From contig NZ_JAUEQY010000003.1 of the NCBI RefSeq assembly GCF_030406325.1, forward strand, positions 248,001-312,000: a stretch of 64,000 nucleotides of DNA, written 5' to 3'. The DNA comes from Actinomadura sp. DC4. Its GTDB lineage: Bacteria; Actinomycetota; Actinomycetes; Streptosporangiales; Streptosporangiaceae. A model generated the notes under the pieces. It saw nothing but the letters and a program-made list of their open reading frames with translations, ran no database searches and was not told where the DNA came from. The translations under genes and the position numbers were made by a program. Shown here one piece after another: positions 1-8,618 of this stretch (the stretch's first letter is position 1; every line of letters begins with the position of its first letter).

Positions 1-421
1 GCTGCTCGCCACCATCGGCAGGGCCCGTACGGAGCTGTTCGAGACCACCGCGCAGGCGATCGAGGCGGCCGCGTCCGCCGAGGACAAGCTGCGCAGCGGC
101 TACCTCGCCTACTTCCGGTTCAACGAGGCGCACCGGCGCGCCTGGCTCGTCCTCCTCCAGGAGCCGATCCTGCACCGCGGCGCCGCCGGCGAGATCGAGG
201 CCACCCGCCGGCAGCAGACCGACCTGATCGCCGCGCAGATGGCGCAGCTCGTCCCCGACCGGCCGCGGCGCGACCTGGAGGCGTACGCGGAGATCATCGT
301 CGGCGCCAGCGAGCGGCTCGCGCTGTGGCGTACGCGCAACCCCGACGTCAGCGTCGAGGAGGCGGCACGCCAGATGATGGACCTCACGTGGCACGGCCTT
401 GGCTCACTGGACGGCGCCTGA
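1..421 (+). CDS. TetR-family regulator, C-terminal part (truncated by window edge)
   Basis: The frame is open from the first bases to a TGA at 419-421 and codes for about 139 residues, mostly helical, rich in Ala, Arg and Glu. It ends with a stretch (ARQMMDLTWHGLG) typical of the C-terminal ligand-binding and dimerisation domain of TetR repressors. The DNA-binding N-terminus lies outside the window, so the family call rests on the C-terminal pattern only. It points toward the ABC exporter gene downstream and could regulate it, which is inference from position. Confidence 0.6.
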   Translation, partial: LLATIGRARTELFETTAQAIEAAASAEDKLRSGYLAYFRFNEAHRRAWLVLLQEPILHRGAAGEIEATRRQQTDLIAAQMAQLVPDRPRRDLEAYAEIIVGASERLALWRTRNPDVSVEEAARQMMDLTWHGLGSLDGA

Positions 422-613
422 CCCCGAATTGTCCGGCTACTCCAAGTTGTCCGGCGATCACGTCATGTTCTCGACCGCGGCGGGGAACGATACAGCCATG
501 GCGAGCGACACGCACCACCGCACGTGACGAGGCGCCGTGGGCGGCCGGCCGGCAGGCCGCCCTCCCGGCCCCCGGACCACGACGGCCCCGGGCGGCCACG
601 CGTGGAGCGCGCG

Positions 614-2512
614 ATGCGGCGCCTCTTCCAGAAGCAGACCGGCCTGCCCGAGCCCGCCGAACACGCCGCGGAGATGAACCTCCCGCCCTGGCAGACCCAC
701 CTCGCCGCCCTCGCCGAGGCCGGTCTCGGCGGGATGACCCGGCGGCTGCCGACCCTGATCGCCGCGGCGGCGCGGCTGGCCTGGCGTGCCTCCCCGGCCG
801 ACACGCTCATGACCGTCACGCTGCACCTGCTCGCCGGCGTCTTCACCGCGTACGGCCTGCTCGCGACCACCGGTGTGCTGCGCGCGCTGTTCGCCGGCGG
901 CGCGACCCCTGACCGCGTACGCGCGGCGCTGCCCTCGCTCGCCCTCGTCGCGGGCGCGACGGCCCTGCGCGCCGGGCTGCAGGCGGGCGCGGGCTGGGCG
1001 CAGGCGCGGCTGAAACCACAGGTCGACCACCTCGTGGAGAAACGCCTGTTCGACCTGACCACGAGGGTCGAGCTGCCGTGCTTCGACGACACGCAGTTCC
1101 ACGACGCGATGCACCGTGCGCGCGACCGCGGCCTCATGGAGGCGGCACCGGTCGTGGAGGCGACGATCGACGTCCTCACCGGGGTGATCGGGCTCGCAGC
1201 GGCCGCCGGTGCCCTCGGCGTCCTGCATCCCGTGCTGCTGCCGCTGCTGCTGATCACCGCGATCCCCGACGGCTGGGCGGCGGCGCGCGCGGCGCGGATG
1301 CGCTACCTCGCGATGTTCGTGCTCTCGGCCGTACGGCGCCGCAAGTGGATCCTCGCCGACCTGATGGCCGACCGCGAGTCGGCGGCCGAGATCCGCGCGT
1401 TCACGATGCGCCCGTTCCTGGCCCGCGAGCACGACCGGCTCGCGGTCCGCGAACGCGACATCCACGTGGACCTGGCCCGCCGCCAGACCGTCGTACGGAT
1501 CCTGGGCGACGTCGCCGGCGGCGTGGCGACCGGCGCGGTCTACGTCGCGCTCGGCGTCCTGCTCGCGATCGGGGCCGTGCACCTCGCGGTGGCCGGCACC
1601 GCCGTGCTCGCGATCCGTACGGGACAGACCTCCCTGGCCAGCCTGCTGTTCGCGGTCAACCGGTGCTATGAGTCCGGGCTGTACTTCTCCGACTACCTGG
1701 ACTTCTGCGCGGACGCAGAGCGCCGGATCCCGGAGGCGCGGGACCGCCCGGTGCCGGACGGCTTCGAGGTGATCACCGCGCGGAACGTCGGGTTCACCTA
1801 CCCGGGCGCCGACCGGCCGGCGCTGCGCGACGTGTCCGTGGAGATCCACGCCGGGCAGGTCGTGGCGCTGGTCGGTGAGAACGGCTCCGGAAAGTCGACG
1901 CTCGCCAAGATCCTCGCCGGGCTGTACGCGCCGGACGAGGGCGAGGTGCACTGGGACGCCACCCACCTCGGCGAGGTCGACCTCGACCGGCTCCGGCAGA
2001 ACGTCGCGATGATCCCCCAGCACTACACGCACTGGCCGATGACGGCACGGCACAACATCGCGATGGGCCGGGAGCCGTACGAGACGCCGATCGCCGACGC
2101 CGCGGCGGCGTCCGGCGCCGACGCCGTGATCGCGGCGCTGCCGCACGGGTACGACACGCTGCTCGACCGCCGGTTCAAGGACGGCCACGAACTGTCCGGC
2201 GGGCAGTGGCAGCGCATCGCGGTCGCCCGCGGCTTCTACCGCGACGCGCCGCTGCTGATCTGCGACGAGCCGACCGCCGCCCTCGACGCCCGTGCCGAGC
2301 ACGCCCTGTTCGAGCGGATACGCGAGCACGCCGACGGGCGTACGGTACTGCTCATCACGCACCGGCTCGCGAGCGTCCGCCACGCCGACCAGGTCTACGT
2401 CCTGGACCACGGCCGGCTGGTCGAGCAGGGCCCGCCCGCCGAACTCCTCGCTGCGGGCGGGGTGTTCGGCGAGCTGTACGGCCTGCAGGCCCGCGCGTAC
2501 CGTCTCGGCTAG
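614..2512 (+). CDS. ABC exporter half-transporter, fused membrane and ATPase domains
   Basis: A single polypeptide carries an N-terminal membrane domain of about 380 residues with several hydrophobic helices, followed by an ABC ATPase. Walker A (GENGSGKST), the signature (ELSGGQWQRIAVAR), Walker B (LLICDEPTAALD) and the H-loop (LLITHRLAS) are all intact, so it should be an active exporter working as a dimer. I chose the ATG at 614, which has a GGAG seven bases upstream; a GTG at 524 would add a low-complexity 30-residue leader without a ribosome site. The substrate is unknown; a drug or peptide is possible. The stop codon TAG overlaps the stop of the convergent monooxygenase in a shared CTAG. 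Confidence 0.85.
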   Translation: MRRLFQKQTGLPEPAEHAAEMNLPPWQTHLAALAEAGLGGMTRRLPTLIAAAARLAWRASPADTLMTVTLHLLAGVFTAYGLLATTGVLRALFAGGATPDRVRAALPSLALVAGATALRAGLQAGAGWAQARLKPQVDHLVEKRLFDLTTRVELPCFDDTQFHDAMHRARDRGLMEAAPVVEATIDVLTGVIGLAAAAGALGVLHPVLLPLLLITAIPDGWAAARAARMRYLAMFVLSAVRRRKWILADLMADRESAAEIRAFTMRPFLAREHDRLAVRERDIHVDLARRQTVVRILGDVAGGVATGAVYVALGVLLAIGAVHLAVAGTAVLAIRTGQTSLASLLFAVNRCYESGLYFSDYLDFCADAERRIPEARDRPVPDGFEVITARNVGFTYPGADRPALRDVSVEIHAGQVVALVGENGSGKSTLAKILAGLYAPDEGEVHWDATHLGEVDLDRLRQNVAMIPQHYTHWPMTARHNIAMGREPYETPIADAAAASGADAVIAALPHGYDTLLDRRFKDGHELSGGQWQRIAVARGFYRDAPLLICDEPTAALDARAEHALFERIREHADGRTVLLITHRLASVRHADQVYVLDHGRLVEQGPPAELLAAGGVFGELYGLQARAYRLG

Positions 2513-3972
2513 CGCGAGAGGTGCTCCTTGATCGCGGGGAGCAGAGTGCCGGTGGCCCCGTCGGTCGCCCAGCAGACGTACCCGTCGGGGCGGATGAGCA
2601 CCGCGGCGGCGTCCAGGCCGGACTTGGCGCGTACGAGGTCGACCCCGGCGGGAAGCCGCAGGTCGGGCGGGACGACGCCGCCCAGGTCCAGCAGGACGGC
2701 GTGCCCGGAGCGGAACAGCGTGGACGCCCGTACGGGACCGGCGTCGGTGATCAGGTCGGCGTCCGGCATCCGATGACCGGTGAGCGGGTGGTCGCCGGGC
2801 AGGTCGTACCTCAGCGACAGGCCGGACATCAGGCCCGCGAGGTGCCGGTTGGCGTCCGGCAGCCGCAGGAGGTCGACGAAGATGTCCCGCAGCGCGAGCA
2901 CGTCCTCGCCCGGCCGCGGATCGGCCAGCACCCGCTGCGCGGACGTGTGGTGCAGCACCCCCGCCCCCACCGGACGCCGTTCGGTCTCGTAGGTGTCCAG
3001 GAGGCCGGCCGACGCCCGGCCCTGGATCGTGGCGGCCAGCTTCCAGCCGAGGTTGATCGCGTCCTGCACGCCGGTGTTGAGGCCCTGCCCGCCGAGCGGC
3101 GGGTGGATGTGCGCGGCGTCCCCCGCGAACAGCACGTCGCCCACCCGGTAGTGCTCCACCTGCCGGGTCGCGTCGGTGAACCGTGAGGCGTTGTCCACTC
3201 CGCCGAGGACGGTCTCCTCGCCGTAGACGGCGCGCAGCGCGGCGGCGATCTCCTCCTCGGTCACCGGGGTGTCCTTGGTGAGATCGGCGTCCCCCTCCCG
3301 GCCGAACGTGAACCGGTACCGCTCGCCGCCGATCGGCACGAGCATGGCCCAGTAGCCGCCCGCCATGCGGGTCATCGTGCTGATGTGCCCCATCCGCCGG
3401 GGCACCAGGGACGAGGTCGCGGACAGCCGTACGTCGGCCAGCACGGCCAGGTAGGTGCCGGGCCGGCCGGGGAAAGGCTGACCGAGCAGCTTGCGCACCG
3501 TACTGCGGCCGCCGTCGCACGCCACGAGGTACCGTGCCCGTACGCGGAGCCCGCCCGCCTCCACGGTCACGCCGTCGCCCGGTTCGACCGCGGTGACCGG
3601 GGTGTCGCGCAGGATCCGCGCGCCGCGCGCGGTCGCCCGCTCCTCCAGCAGCTCCTCGACCCTCCACTGGGGGATCGAGATCGGATAGGGGCACCGCGTG
3701 TCCCACGGGGTGCAGTCCAGGGGTACGGGCAGCATCGCGAAGTGCCCGCCGACCGGCTCGCGCGGCAGGCTCCGGTCGCGCAGCGGCTCCAGCAGCCCGC
3801 GCATCTCCAGGAGTTCGGCCGTACGGGGCTGGATCGCTCCGCCCTTCACCTGCTCGATGCGCCGCGGCAGCTTCTCCAGCACCAGCGTCTGGACCCCCGC
3901 CAGGGCCAGTTCGTAAGCCAGCGTCAGGCCGGTCGGCCCGGCCCCCGCGATGACGACCTCGGTCTCTTCCAC
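2509..3972 (-). CDS. FAD-dependent aromatic monooxygenase (PheA/TfdB or rifampicin-monooxygenase type)
   Basis: A 487-residue class A flavoprotein hydroxylase. The dinucleotide-binding motif GAGPTG lies near residue 10, the DG motif (VACDGGRST) mid-protein, and the GD motif (FAGDAAHIHPPLGGQGLN) near residue 280. The C-terminal 100 residues look like the thioredoxin-like domain of phenol hydroxylases, polyketide hydroxylases and Rox. The reaction would be NAD(P)H-dependent hydroxylation of an aromatic ring; the substrate cannot be told. The GTG at 3972 was chosen because a GAGGAAA ribosome site precedes it and the Rossmann fold starts at once; a longer frame upstream runs antisense to the TetR gene. 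It is divergent from that TetR gene, which probably represses it. Confidence 0.85.
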   Translation of the reverse strand: MEETEVVIAGAGPTGLTLAYELALAGVQTLVLEKLPRRIEQVKGGAIQPRTAELLEMRGLLEPLRDRSLPREPVGGHFAMLPVPLDCTPWDTRCPYPISIPQWRVEELLEERATARGARILRDTPVTAVEPGDGVTVEAGGLRVRARYLVACDGGRSTVRKLLGQPFPGRPGTYLAVLADVRLSATSSLVPRRMGHISTMTRMAGGYWAMLVPIGGERYRFTFGREGDADLTKDTPVTEEEIAAALRAVYGEETVLGGVDNASRFTDATRQVEHYRVGDVLFAGDAAHIHPPLGGQGLNTGVQDAINLGWKLAATIQGRASAGLLDTYETERRPVGAGVLHHTSAQRVLADPRPGEDVLALRDIFVDLLRLPDANRHLAGLMSGLSLRYDLPGDHPLTGHRMPDADLITDAGPVRASTLFRSGHAVLLDLGGVVPPDLRLPAGVDLVRAKSGLDAAAVLIRPDGYVCWATDGATGTLLPAIKEHLSR

Positions 3973-3992
3973 GTTTCCTCCCCGCTCGACTC

Positions 3993-4032
3993 GGTGCAAA
4001 TATATACCAGGTGCAAGAATAAGACGAGTGCA
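3993..4032. promoter_or_regulatory. Putative TetR operator/promoter region between monooxygenase and tetR
   Basis: Two copies of GGTGCAA (3993-3999 and 4010-4016) are spaced 17 bases apart, and a third partial copy, GTGCA, starts at 4028. They flank an AT-rich core (ATATATACC), unusual in this GC-rich sequence. The segment lies between the two divergent starts, as expected for a shared operator. The assignment is inferred. Confidence 0.4.
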
Positions 4033-4054
4033 TAAAGCTGCTAGAGTCGGCGGC

Positions 4055-4684
4055 GTGACCGACCAGCCCGGCCTGCGCGAGCGCAAGAAGCAGCGGACGC
4101 ACGCGGCGATCTCGGACGCGGCGATCGCCCTGTTCTTCGAGCGCGGCTTCAACGAGGTCTCGGTGGCCGAGATCGCCGAGGCGGCCGAGGTGTCCAAGCG
4201 CACGCTCTTCGCGTACTTCCCGGCCAAGGAAGACCTCGTCGTGCACCGCCTCGCCGACCACGAGACGGAGGCGGCCCGGGTCGTACGGGCCCGGCCGGCG
4301 GGCACGACACCGCTGGCCGCGCTGCGCGCGAACTTCCTCGACGGACTGCGCAGGCGCGACCCGGTCACCGGGATCAACGACGCCCCGCAGGTCCGGGCGC
4401 TCTTCCGGATGATCCTCGGTACGCCGGCCCTGGTCGCCCGGATGCAGCGGTTCCGCAACGGCGCGGAGCTCTCGCTCGCCAAGGCGCTGCGCGAGACGGC
4501 GGGCGCTCCGGACCTCACCGCGCGGCTGGCCTCCGCCCAGCTCGTCGCGGTTCAGTGGACGCTGACGCTGGACAACGCCACGCGCCTCGCGGACGGCGAG
4601 GCCGCCGACGAGCGGTACGCGGGGGCGGTGAGCGACGCGGAGTACGCGTTCGCCCTGCTCGCGAACGGGCTAGAAGGTCTCTGA
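4055..4684 (+). CDS. TetR-family transcriptional regulator
   Basis: A 209-residue repressor. The N-terminal HTH is complete (residues about 12-58, with AEIAEAAEVSKRTLFAYFPAKEDLV), followed by a divergent helical ligand-binding domain. The GTG at 4055 was chosen because it places the usual short leader before the first helix; an in-frame GTG at 4028 falls inside the putative operator. It is divergently transcribed from the FAD monooxygenase, so likely controls that gene and itself in response to an aromatic ligand. Its 3' end overlaps the convergent RNA methylase gene by 15 bases. Confidence 0.85.
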   Translation: MTDQPGLRERKKQRTHAAISDAAIALFFERGFNEVSVAEIAEAAEVSKRTLFAYFPAKEDLVVHRLADHETEAARVVRARPAGTTPLAALRANFLDGLRRRDPVTGINDAPQVRALFRMILGTPALVARMQRFRNGAELSLAKALRETAGAPDLTARLASAQLVAVQWTLTLDNATRLADGEAADERYAGAVSDAEYAFALLANGLEGL

Positions 4685-5296
4685 TCCGGCGTGGCGGCGG
4701 ATCCACTCATACATCGCCACGCCGCTGGCCACGCCCGCGTTGATCGAGCGCGTCGAGCCGTACTGCGGGATGTGCAGGATGACGTCGGCGGCGGCCCGGC
4801 CCTCCTCCGACAGGCCGGGGCCCTCCTGGCCGAACAGCATCAGGCAGGCGCGCGGCAGGTCGGCGGTCTGGATCGGGCGGGAACCGGGCAGATTGTCGAT
4901 GCCGATGACCGGCAGATCCCGTTCCCGGCACCACGCGACCAGGTCGCCCGTCTCTGGGTGATGGCGGACGTGCTGGTAGCGGTCGGTGACCATCGCGCCG
5001 CGGCGGTTCCACCGGCGGCGGCCCACGATGTGCACCTCGGCGGCGAGGAAGGCGTTGGCGTTGCGGACCACCGCGCCGATGTTGAAGTCGTGCTGCCAGT
5101 TCTCGATCGCGACGTGGAACGGGTGCCGGCGCGCGTCGAGGTCGGCGATGATCGCGGCGTTGCTCCAGTAGCGGTACTCGTCGACGACGTTGCGCCGGTC
5201 GCCCTCGGCGAGCAGCGCCGGGTCCAGGCGCGCGTCGTCCGGCCAGGGCCGCGGATGCGGTCCCACGCCGGGCCGCTCGTCGACTTCGGAGGTCAT
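4670..5296 (-). CDS. SpoU/TrmH-family RNA 2'-O-methyltransferase
   Basis: A 208-residue SPOUT enzyme that would use S-adenosylmethionine to methylate a ribose 2'-OH in tRNA or rRNA. The three SpoU motifs are visible: NIGAVVRNANAF, LMLFGQEGPGLS and the knot-forming IPQYGSTRSINAGVASGVAMYEW. Motif 3 has Ile-Asn-Ala where many members have Leu-Asn-Val. The ATG at 5296 gives a normal-length protein; the much longer open frame upstream is antisense to the next gene. The RNA target cannot be predicted. Confidence 0.85.
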   Translation of the reverse strand: MTSEVDERPGVGPHPRPWPDDARLDPALLAEGDRRNVVDEYRYWSNAAIIADLDARRHPFHVAIENWQHDFNIGAVVRNANAFLAAEVHIVGRRRWNRRGAMVTDRYQHVRHHPETGDLVAWCRERDLPVIGIDNLPGSRPIQTADLPRACLMLFGQEGPGLSEEGRAAADVILHIPQYGSTRSINAGVASGVAMYEWIRRHAGSETF

Positions 5297-5366
5297 GGCC
5301 CCGAGCCTAGGGGGTGGCGTGGGTCGGCCCGGCCGGAGTGTCACCGGGTACGGGGATAATCGCCCG

Positions 5367-6536
5367 ATGGCGACACGGCGGATCGGGGTCACGGAGCGGC
5401 GCGCCCGGCTGGGCGTACGGCACCTTCTCGCGGCGCGAGGCGAGACCGCGCTGGAGGCCGCGCGCGCCGTGGTCGCGCTGCACGGGTCCGACCCGGCGTC
5501 GGTGTTCCTGTCCGCGATGGCCCGGATGCGCTCCCCCGGCGTCGCCGCCGTCGAGCGGGAGCTGTACGACGAGCGGCGGCTGGTGCGGATGCTGGGCATG
5601 CGGCGTACGGTCTTCACCGTCCCGGCCGAGCTGGTGCCGGTCGCGCAGGCCGCCTGCGCCAACGACATCGCCCGGATCGAGCGCCGCCGTACGCTGCTGC
5701 TCCTCGACCAGGCGGGCGTCGGCGGCGACGAGTGGCTGCGCTCGGTCGAGGAGGCCACGCTCGCGGCGCTGCGCGCCCGGGGTGCGGCGTTCGCGGCCGA
5801 GCTGACGGCGGACGAGCCGCGGCTCAAGGAGCGGATCGTGCTCTCCCAGGGCAAGACGTACGAGGCCCGGCCGGCGGTCGCGAGCCGGGTGCTGTTCGGC
5901 ATGGCCGCCGAGGGCCGGATCGTACGCGGCCGCCCGCGCGGGTCGTGGATCAGCAGCCAGTTCCAGTGGTCGCCGATCGAGTCGGTGCTGCCGGACGGCA
6001 TACCCGAGCTGCCCGCCGAGACCGCGCGGACCGAGCTGGTCCGCCGCTGGCTCGCCTCGTACGGGCCGGGCACGCCCGCGGACCTGAAGTGGTGGACCGG
6101 CCTGAGCCTCACGCAGGTCCGGAAGGCGCTCGCCGCGCTCGACACCGAGGACGTCGACCTGGACGGCGAGCCCGGCGTCGTCCTCGCCTCGGACGCAGGG
6201 CCGGTGGCCGCGCCGGAGCCGTGGGTGGCGCTGCTGCCCGCGCTCGACCCGGCCGTCATGGGCTGGGCCGGGCGCGGGTGGTACCTCGGCGAGCACGGCC
6301 CGGCCCTGTTCGACCGGTCGGGCAACGCCGGCCCGACGGTCTGGGCGGACGGGCGGATCGTCGGAGGCTGGGCGCAGCGCGAGGACGGCGAGGTCGTCCA
6401 CCGGCTGCTGGAGGACGTCGGCGCCGCGACCGCGGCGGCGGTCGCGGACGAGGCGGCCCGCCTGGCCGGCGGGCTCGCCCCCGTACGCGTCAAACCGCGG
6501 TTCCGCACCCCGCTCGAACGGGAGCTGGCTACCTGA
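5367..6536 (+). CDS. Winged-helix DNA-binding domain protein (HTH_42, YcaQ/AlkX-like superfamily)
   Basis: A 389-residue protein of the actinobacterial HTH_42 family. The N-terminal block GVRHLLAARG followed by ARAVVALHGSDPASVFLSAMARM, and the later GPGTPADLKWWTGL block, are family hallmarks. Relatives such as AlkZ and YcaQ are DNA glycosylases for crosslink repair, but the position of their catalytic Gln pair reads HGSDP here, so glycosylase activity should not be assumed. The ATG at 5367 is the first start clear of the divergent methylase gene. Its stop overlaps the convergent phosphoesterase by 8 bases. Confidence 0.75.
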   Translation: MATRRIGVTERRARLGVRHLLAARGETALEAARAVVALHGSDPASVFLSAMARMRSPGVAAVERELYDERRLVRMLGMRRTVFTVPAELVPVAQAACANDIARIERRRTLLLLDQAGVGGDEWLRSVEEATLAALRARGAAFAAELTADEPRLKERIVLSQGKTYEARPAVASRVLFGMAAEGRIVRGRPRGSWISSQFQWSPIESVLPDGIPELPAETARTELVRRWLASYGPGTPADLKWWTGLSLTQVRKALAALDTEDVDLDGEPGVVLASDAGPVAAPEPWVALLPALDPAVMGWAGRGWYLGEHGPALFDRSGNAGPTVWADGRIVGGWAQREDGEVVHRLLEDVGAATAAAVADEAARLAGGLAPVRVKPRFRTPLERELAT

Positions 6537-7812
6537 CCTTGAAGCCGCGCTGCCGGGCCCGGGCCTTGAGCTCGGGCCAGTCCTCGCCGGAGTGCGCGTG
6601 GTCGGGGATCAGGCAGCCGAGCGTGATCGGCAGCGGCACCTTGTAGCGCGCGGCGGTGAGGTTCGGCGGGTTCGCGAAGTCCAGGACGTCGGCGAGGTTG
6701 TTCGCGGCGGCGTCCCGTACGGTCAGCGGCTCCAGGTCGTGCCGCCACTCGATCATCTTCAGCACGGACGTGTGGTCGTACAGGTCGTGCGCCACGTAGC
6801 CGCGCCGCGCCCACGGGGAGATGACCACGCAGGGCACACGGAAGCCGCGCAGGCCCGCGCCGAGCGCCGGGTTCGGGTCGGGGCCGACCGTCGGCGGCAC
6901 GTGGTCGAAGAAGCCGCCCCACTCGTCGTAGGTGATGACCAGGACGGTGCGCTCCCAGTTGGGGCTGGTGACGATCGCGTCGTGGACCTTGCCGAGGAAG
7001 TGCTGGCCGAGGCGGATGTCGGCGAGGGGGTGCTCGTCCTCGGCCATGCCCGGGATGGCCTCGCCGAGGAAGCCCGGGTCGACGTAGGAGACCGCGGGCA
7101 GCGTTCCGGTCGCCGCGGCCAGGTAGAACTCGGTGATCTGGTGGCTGATGCCGAGGTACTTCGTGCCCCACAGCGCGGTGATCGGCACGTCGCTGTAGTA
7201 GTAGCGCCCGTCGACGCCCGCGTCGGCGAGCCGGTCCCAGATGGCGGGCATGGTGGCGATCCGGTCGATCGAGGTCGTCGTACGGTCGGTCGTGGCGGAG
7301 TGCAGGAAGAACCGGTTGGGGAAGGTCGGCCCCATCATCGCGGCGAAGTAGCGGTCGCAGACGGTCCACTCACGCGCCGCGCGGCCGTAGAAGGCCAGGT
7401 CGGCGGCCTCGAAGTAGCCGATGGACAGCTCGTCGTTCTCCCCGGCCCGCAGCCAGCCGTCGCAGGCGCCGCCGTTGAACTCGGTACGGCCGCCCTCGTA
7501 GGAGTGGTCGGGGTCGTTGAAGCCGCAGCCCGAGGGCGTGGTCAGGTGATGGGTGTCGTGCGCGGCGCCGGCGGTGTCGGTGTAGGTCAGCCCGGCCTGC
7601 CTGCCGTCCGCGCCCGGGAGCCAGCCGAGGTAGTGGTCGAAGGAGCGGTTCTCCATCATCACGACGACGATGTGGTCGATGCCGGACTGCCCTGGGGAGG
7701 GCAGGGACGCCGCCGCGGGTTTCGCCGCCCGCGCCCGGCGCGGGGTGGCGACGCCCGCCGCGACCACTCCTGCGGTTCCGGCCATGAATCCGCGCCGACT
7801 CACATCGTTCAC
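6529..7812 (-). CDS. Tat-exported phospholipase C-like phosphoesterase
   Basis: A 427-residue alkaline phosphatase superfamily protein of the phospholipase C/acid phosphatase AcpA group. A twin-arginine signal (SRRGFMAGTAGVVAAG) opens the protein, followed by the metal-binding start IDHIVVVMMENRSFDHYLGW. Further metal or phosphate motifs are LVITYDEWGGFFDHVPPP-like residues around 260-280 and the HTSVLKMIEWR block near the C-terminus. It lacks the extra C-terminal repeats of the large haemolytic phospholipases. It should act outside the cell on phosphodiesters, perhaps phospholipids, giving phosphate or head groups. No neighbour clarifies the substrate. Confidence 0.85.
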   Translation of the reverse strand: MNDVSRRGFMAGTAGVVAAGVATPRRARAAKPAAASLPSPGQSGIDHIVVVMMENRSFDHYLGWLPGADGRQAGLTYTDTAGAAHDTHHLTTPSGCGFNDPDHSYEGGRTEFNGGACDGWLRAGENDELSIGYFEAADLAFYGRAAREWTVCDRYFAAMMGPTFPNRFFLHSATTDRTTTSIDRIATMPAIWDRLADAGVDGRYYYSDVPITALWGTKYLGISHQITEFYLAAATGTLPAVSYVDPGFLGEAIPGMAEDEHPLADIRLGQHFLGKVHDAIVTSPNWERTVLVITYDEWGGFFDHVPPTVGPDPNPALGAGLRGFRVPCVVISPWARRGYVAHDLYDHTSVLKMIEWRHDLEPLTVRDAAANNLADVLDFANPPNLTAARYKVPLPITLGCLIPDHAHSGEDWPELKARARQRGFKVR

Positions 7813-7921
7813 CGTCTGTCTCCCTGCGTCCGGGGGCCTGAGCCCGAGCAGAGTACGACGGCGGAAGCTACTGGTTGGTTAACTCCCGCAGGCCGCTTGC
7901 GGACACGACCTGAACAGGCCG

Positions 7922-7938
7922 CCTCGCCTCAGGCGAGG
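7922..7938 (-). terminator. Hairpin overlapping the stop codon of the HAD gene
   Basis: CCTCGCC TCA GGCGAGG is a perfect 7-bp stem whose 3-base loop is the TGA stop codon of the HAD gene (read on the minus strand). It may act as a terminator or RNA-stability element. No U-tract follows, which is usual in actinomycetes. Confidence 0.35.
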
Positions 7939-8585
7939 GGACTCTCGTCGAAGTGGCCGAGCAGGTCGGCGGTGCCCTCGTAGATCGCCACCGCCCCGGC
8001 TCCGCGGAGCTCCTCGGCGCCGAACCCGCCGGTGAGCACCGCGACGCAGGGCACCCCGGCCTTGCGGCAGGCGTGCACGTCCCAGACCGCGTCCCCGACG
8101 AAGACGGTACGGTCGGGCGGCACGCCGGCCCGATCGAGCGCGATCCGCACGAGATCGGGCGCGGGCTTGCTCTCCCCCGCCTCGCTGGAGGAGGTCGCGT
8201 CGGTGATCGCGTCATCGGCGTCGAGCGTCTCGCGCAGCGTCTCGAGCTCGCGCGCGGCGGCGGAGCTGGCCAGGATGACCTTCATCCCCCGCGCGGCGCA
8301 GGCGCGGAGGAGGTCCGCCGCCCCGTCGAAGGCCCGCAGACGGGTCCAGTAGGTGCCGTACAGCGACCGGTGCGCGGCACGCATGTCGTCGTCGGCGTCA
8401 CGGTCACGGTCGTCGGGCAGCAGGTGGTCGAGCAGCTTGTCCGACCCCATGCCGATGGCGCGGTGGATGTCGGCCATGTCCACCTGCTGGCCGTACTGCC
8501 GGAACGCCTCCCACCAGCACACGGCGTGCAGGTAGTTGGTATCGACCAGGGTCCCGTCGACGTCGAAGATCACCGCATCCACCAT
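7929..8585 (-). CDS. HAD-superfamily phosphatase (phosphoglycolate phosphatase/beta-PGM type)
   Basis: A 218-residue HAD hydrolase. Motif I is FDVDGTLVD near residue 8, motif II is the ILASSAA segment near 107, motif III Lys lies in ESKPAPD, and motif IV is VFVGDAVWDVHA. The alpha-helical cap between residues 15 and 85 marks subfamily IA, which dephosphorylates small phosphometabolites through an aspartyl-phosphate. Substrate unknown. It stands alone on the minus strand between the phosphoesterase and the baeRF gene. Confidence 0.85.
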   Translation of the reverse strand: MVDAVIFDVDGTLVDTNYLHAVCWWEAFRQYGQQVDMADIHRAIGMGSDKLLDHLLPDDRDRDADDDMRAAHRSLYGTYWTRLRAFDGAADLLRACAARGMKVILASSAAARELETLRETLDADDAITDATSSSEAGESKPAPDLVRIALDRAGVPPDRTVFVGDAVWDVHACRKAGVPCVAVLTGGFGAEELRGAGAVAIYEGTADLLGHFDESPLA

Positions 8586-8618
8586 GCCTCGACGCCTACC
8601 CGACCCCCTGCGAGGTAA

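Noticed and set aside
458-4261. Minus-strand open frame of more than 1,200 codons
   Set aside because: It is antisense to the ABC exporter and crosses the real monooxygenase in another frame; the sequence is Arg/Gly/Ala noise typical of very GC-rich DNA.
5367-6536. DNA crosslink glycosylase function for the HTH_42 protein
   Set aside because: The catalytic Gln pair of AlkZ/YcaQ is not seen at the expected place, so only the superfamily is assigned.
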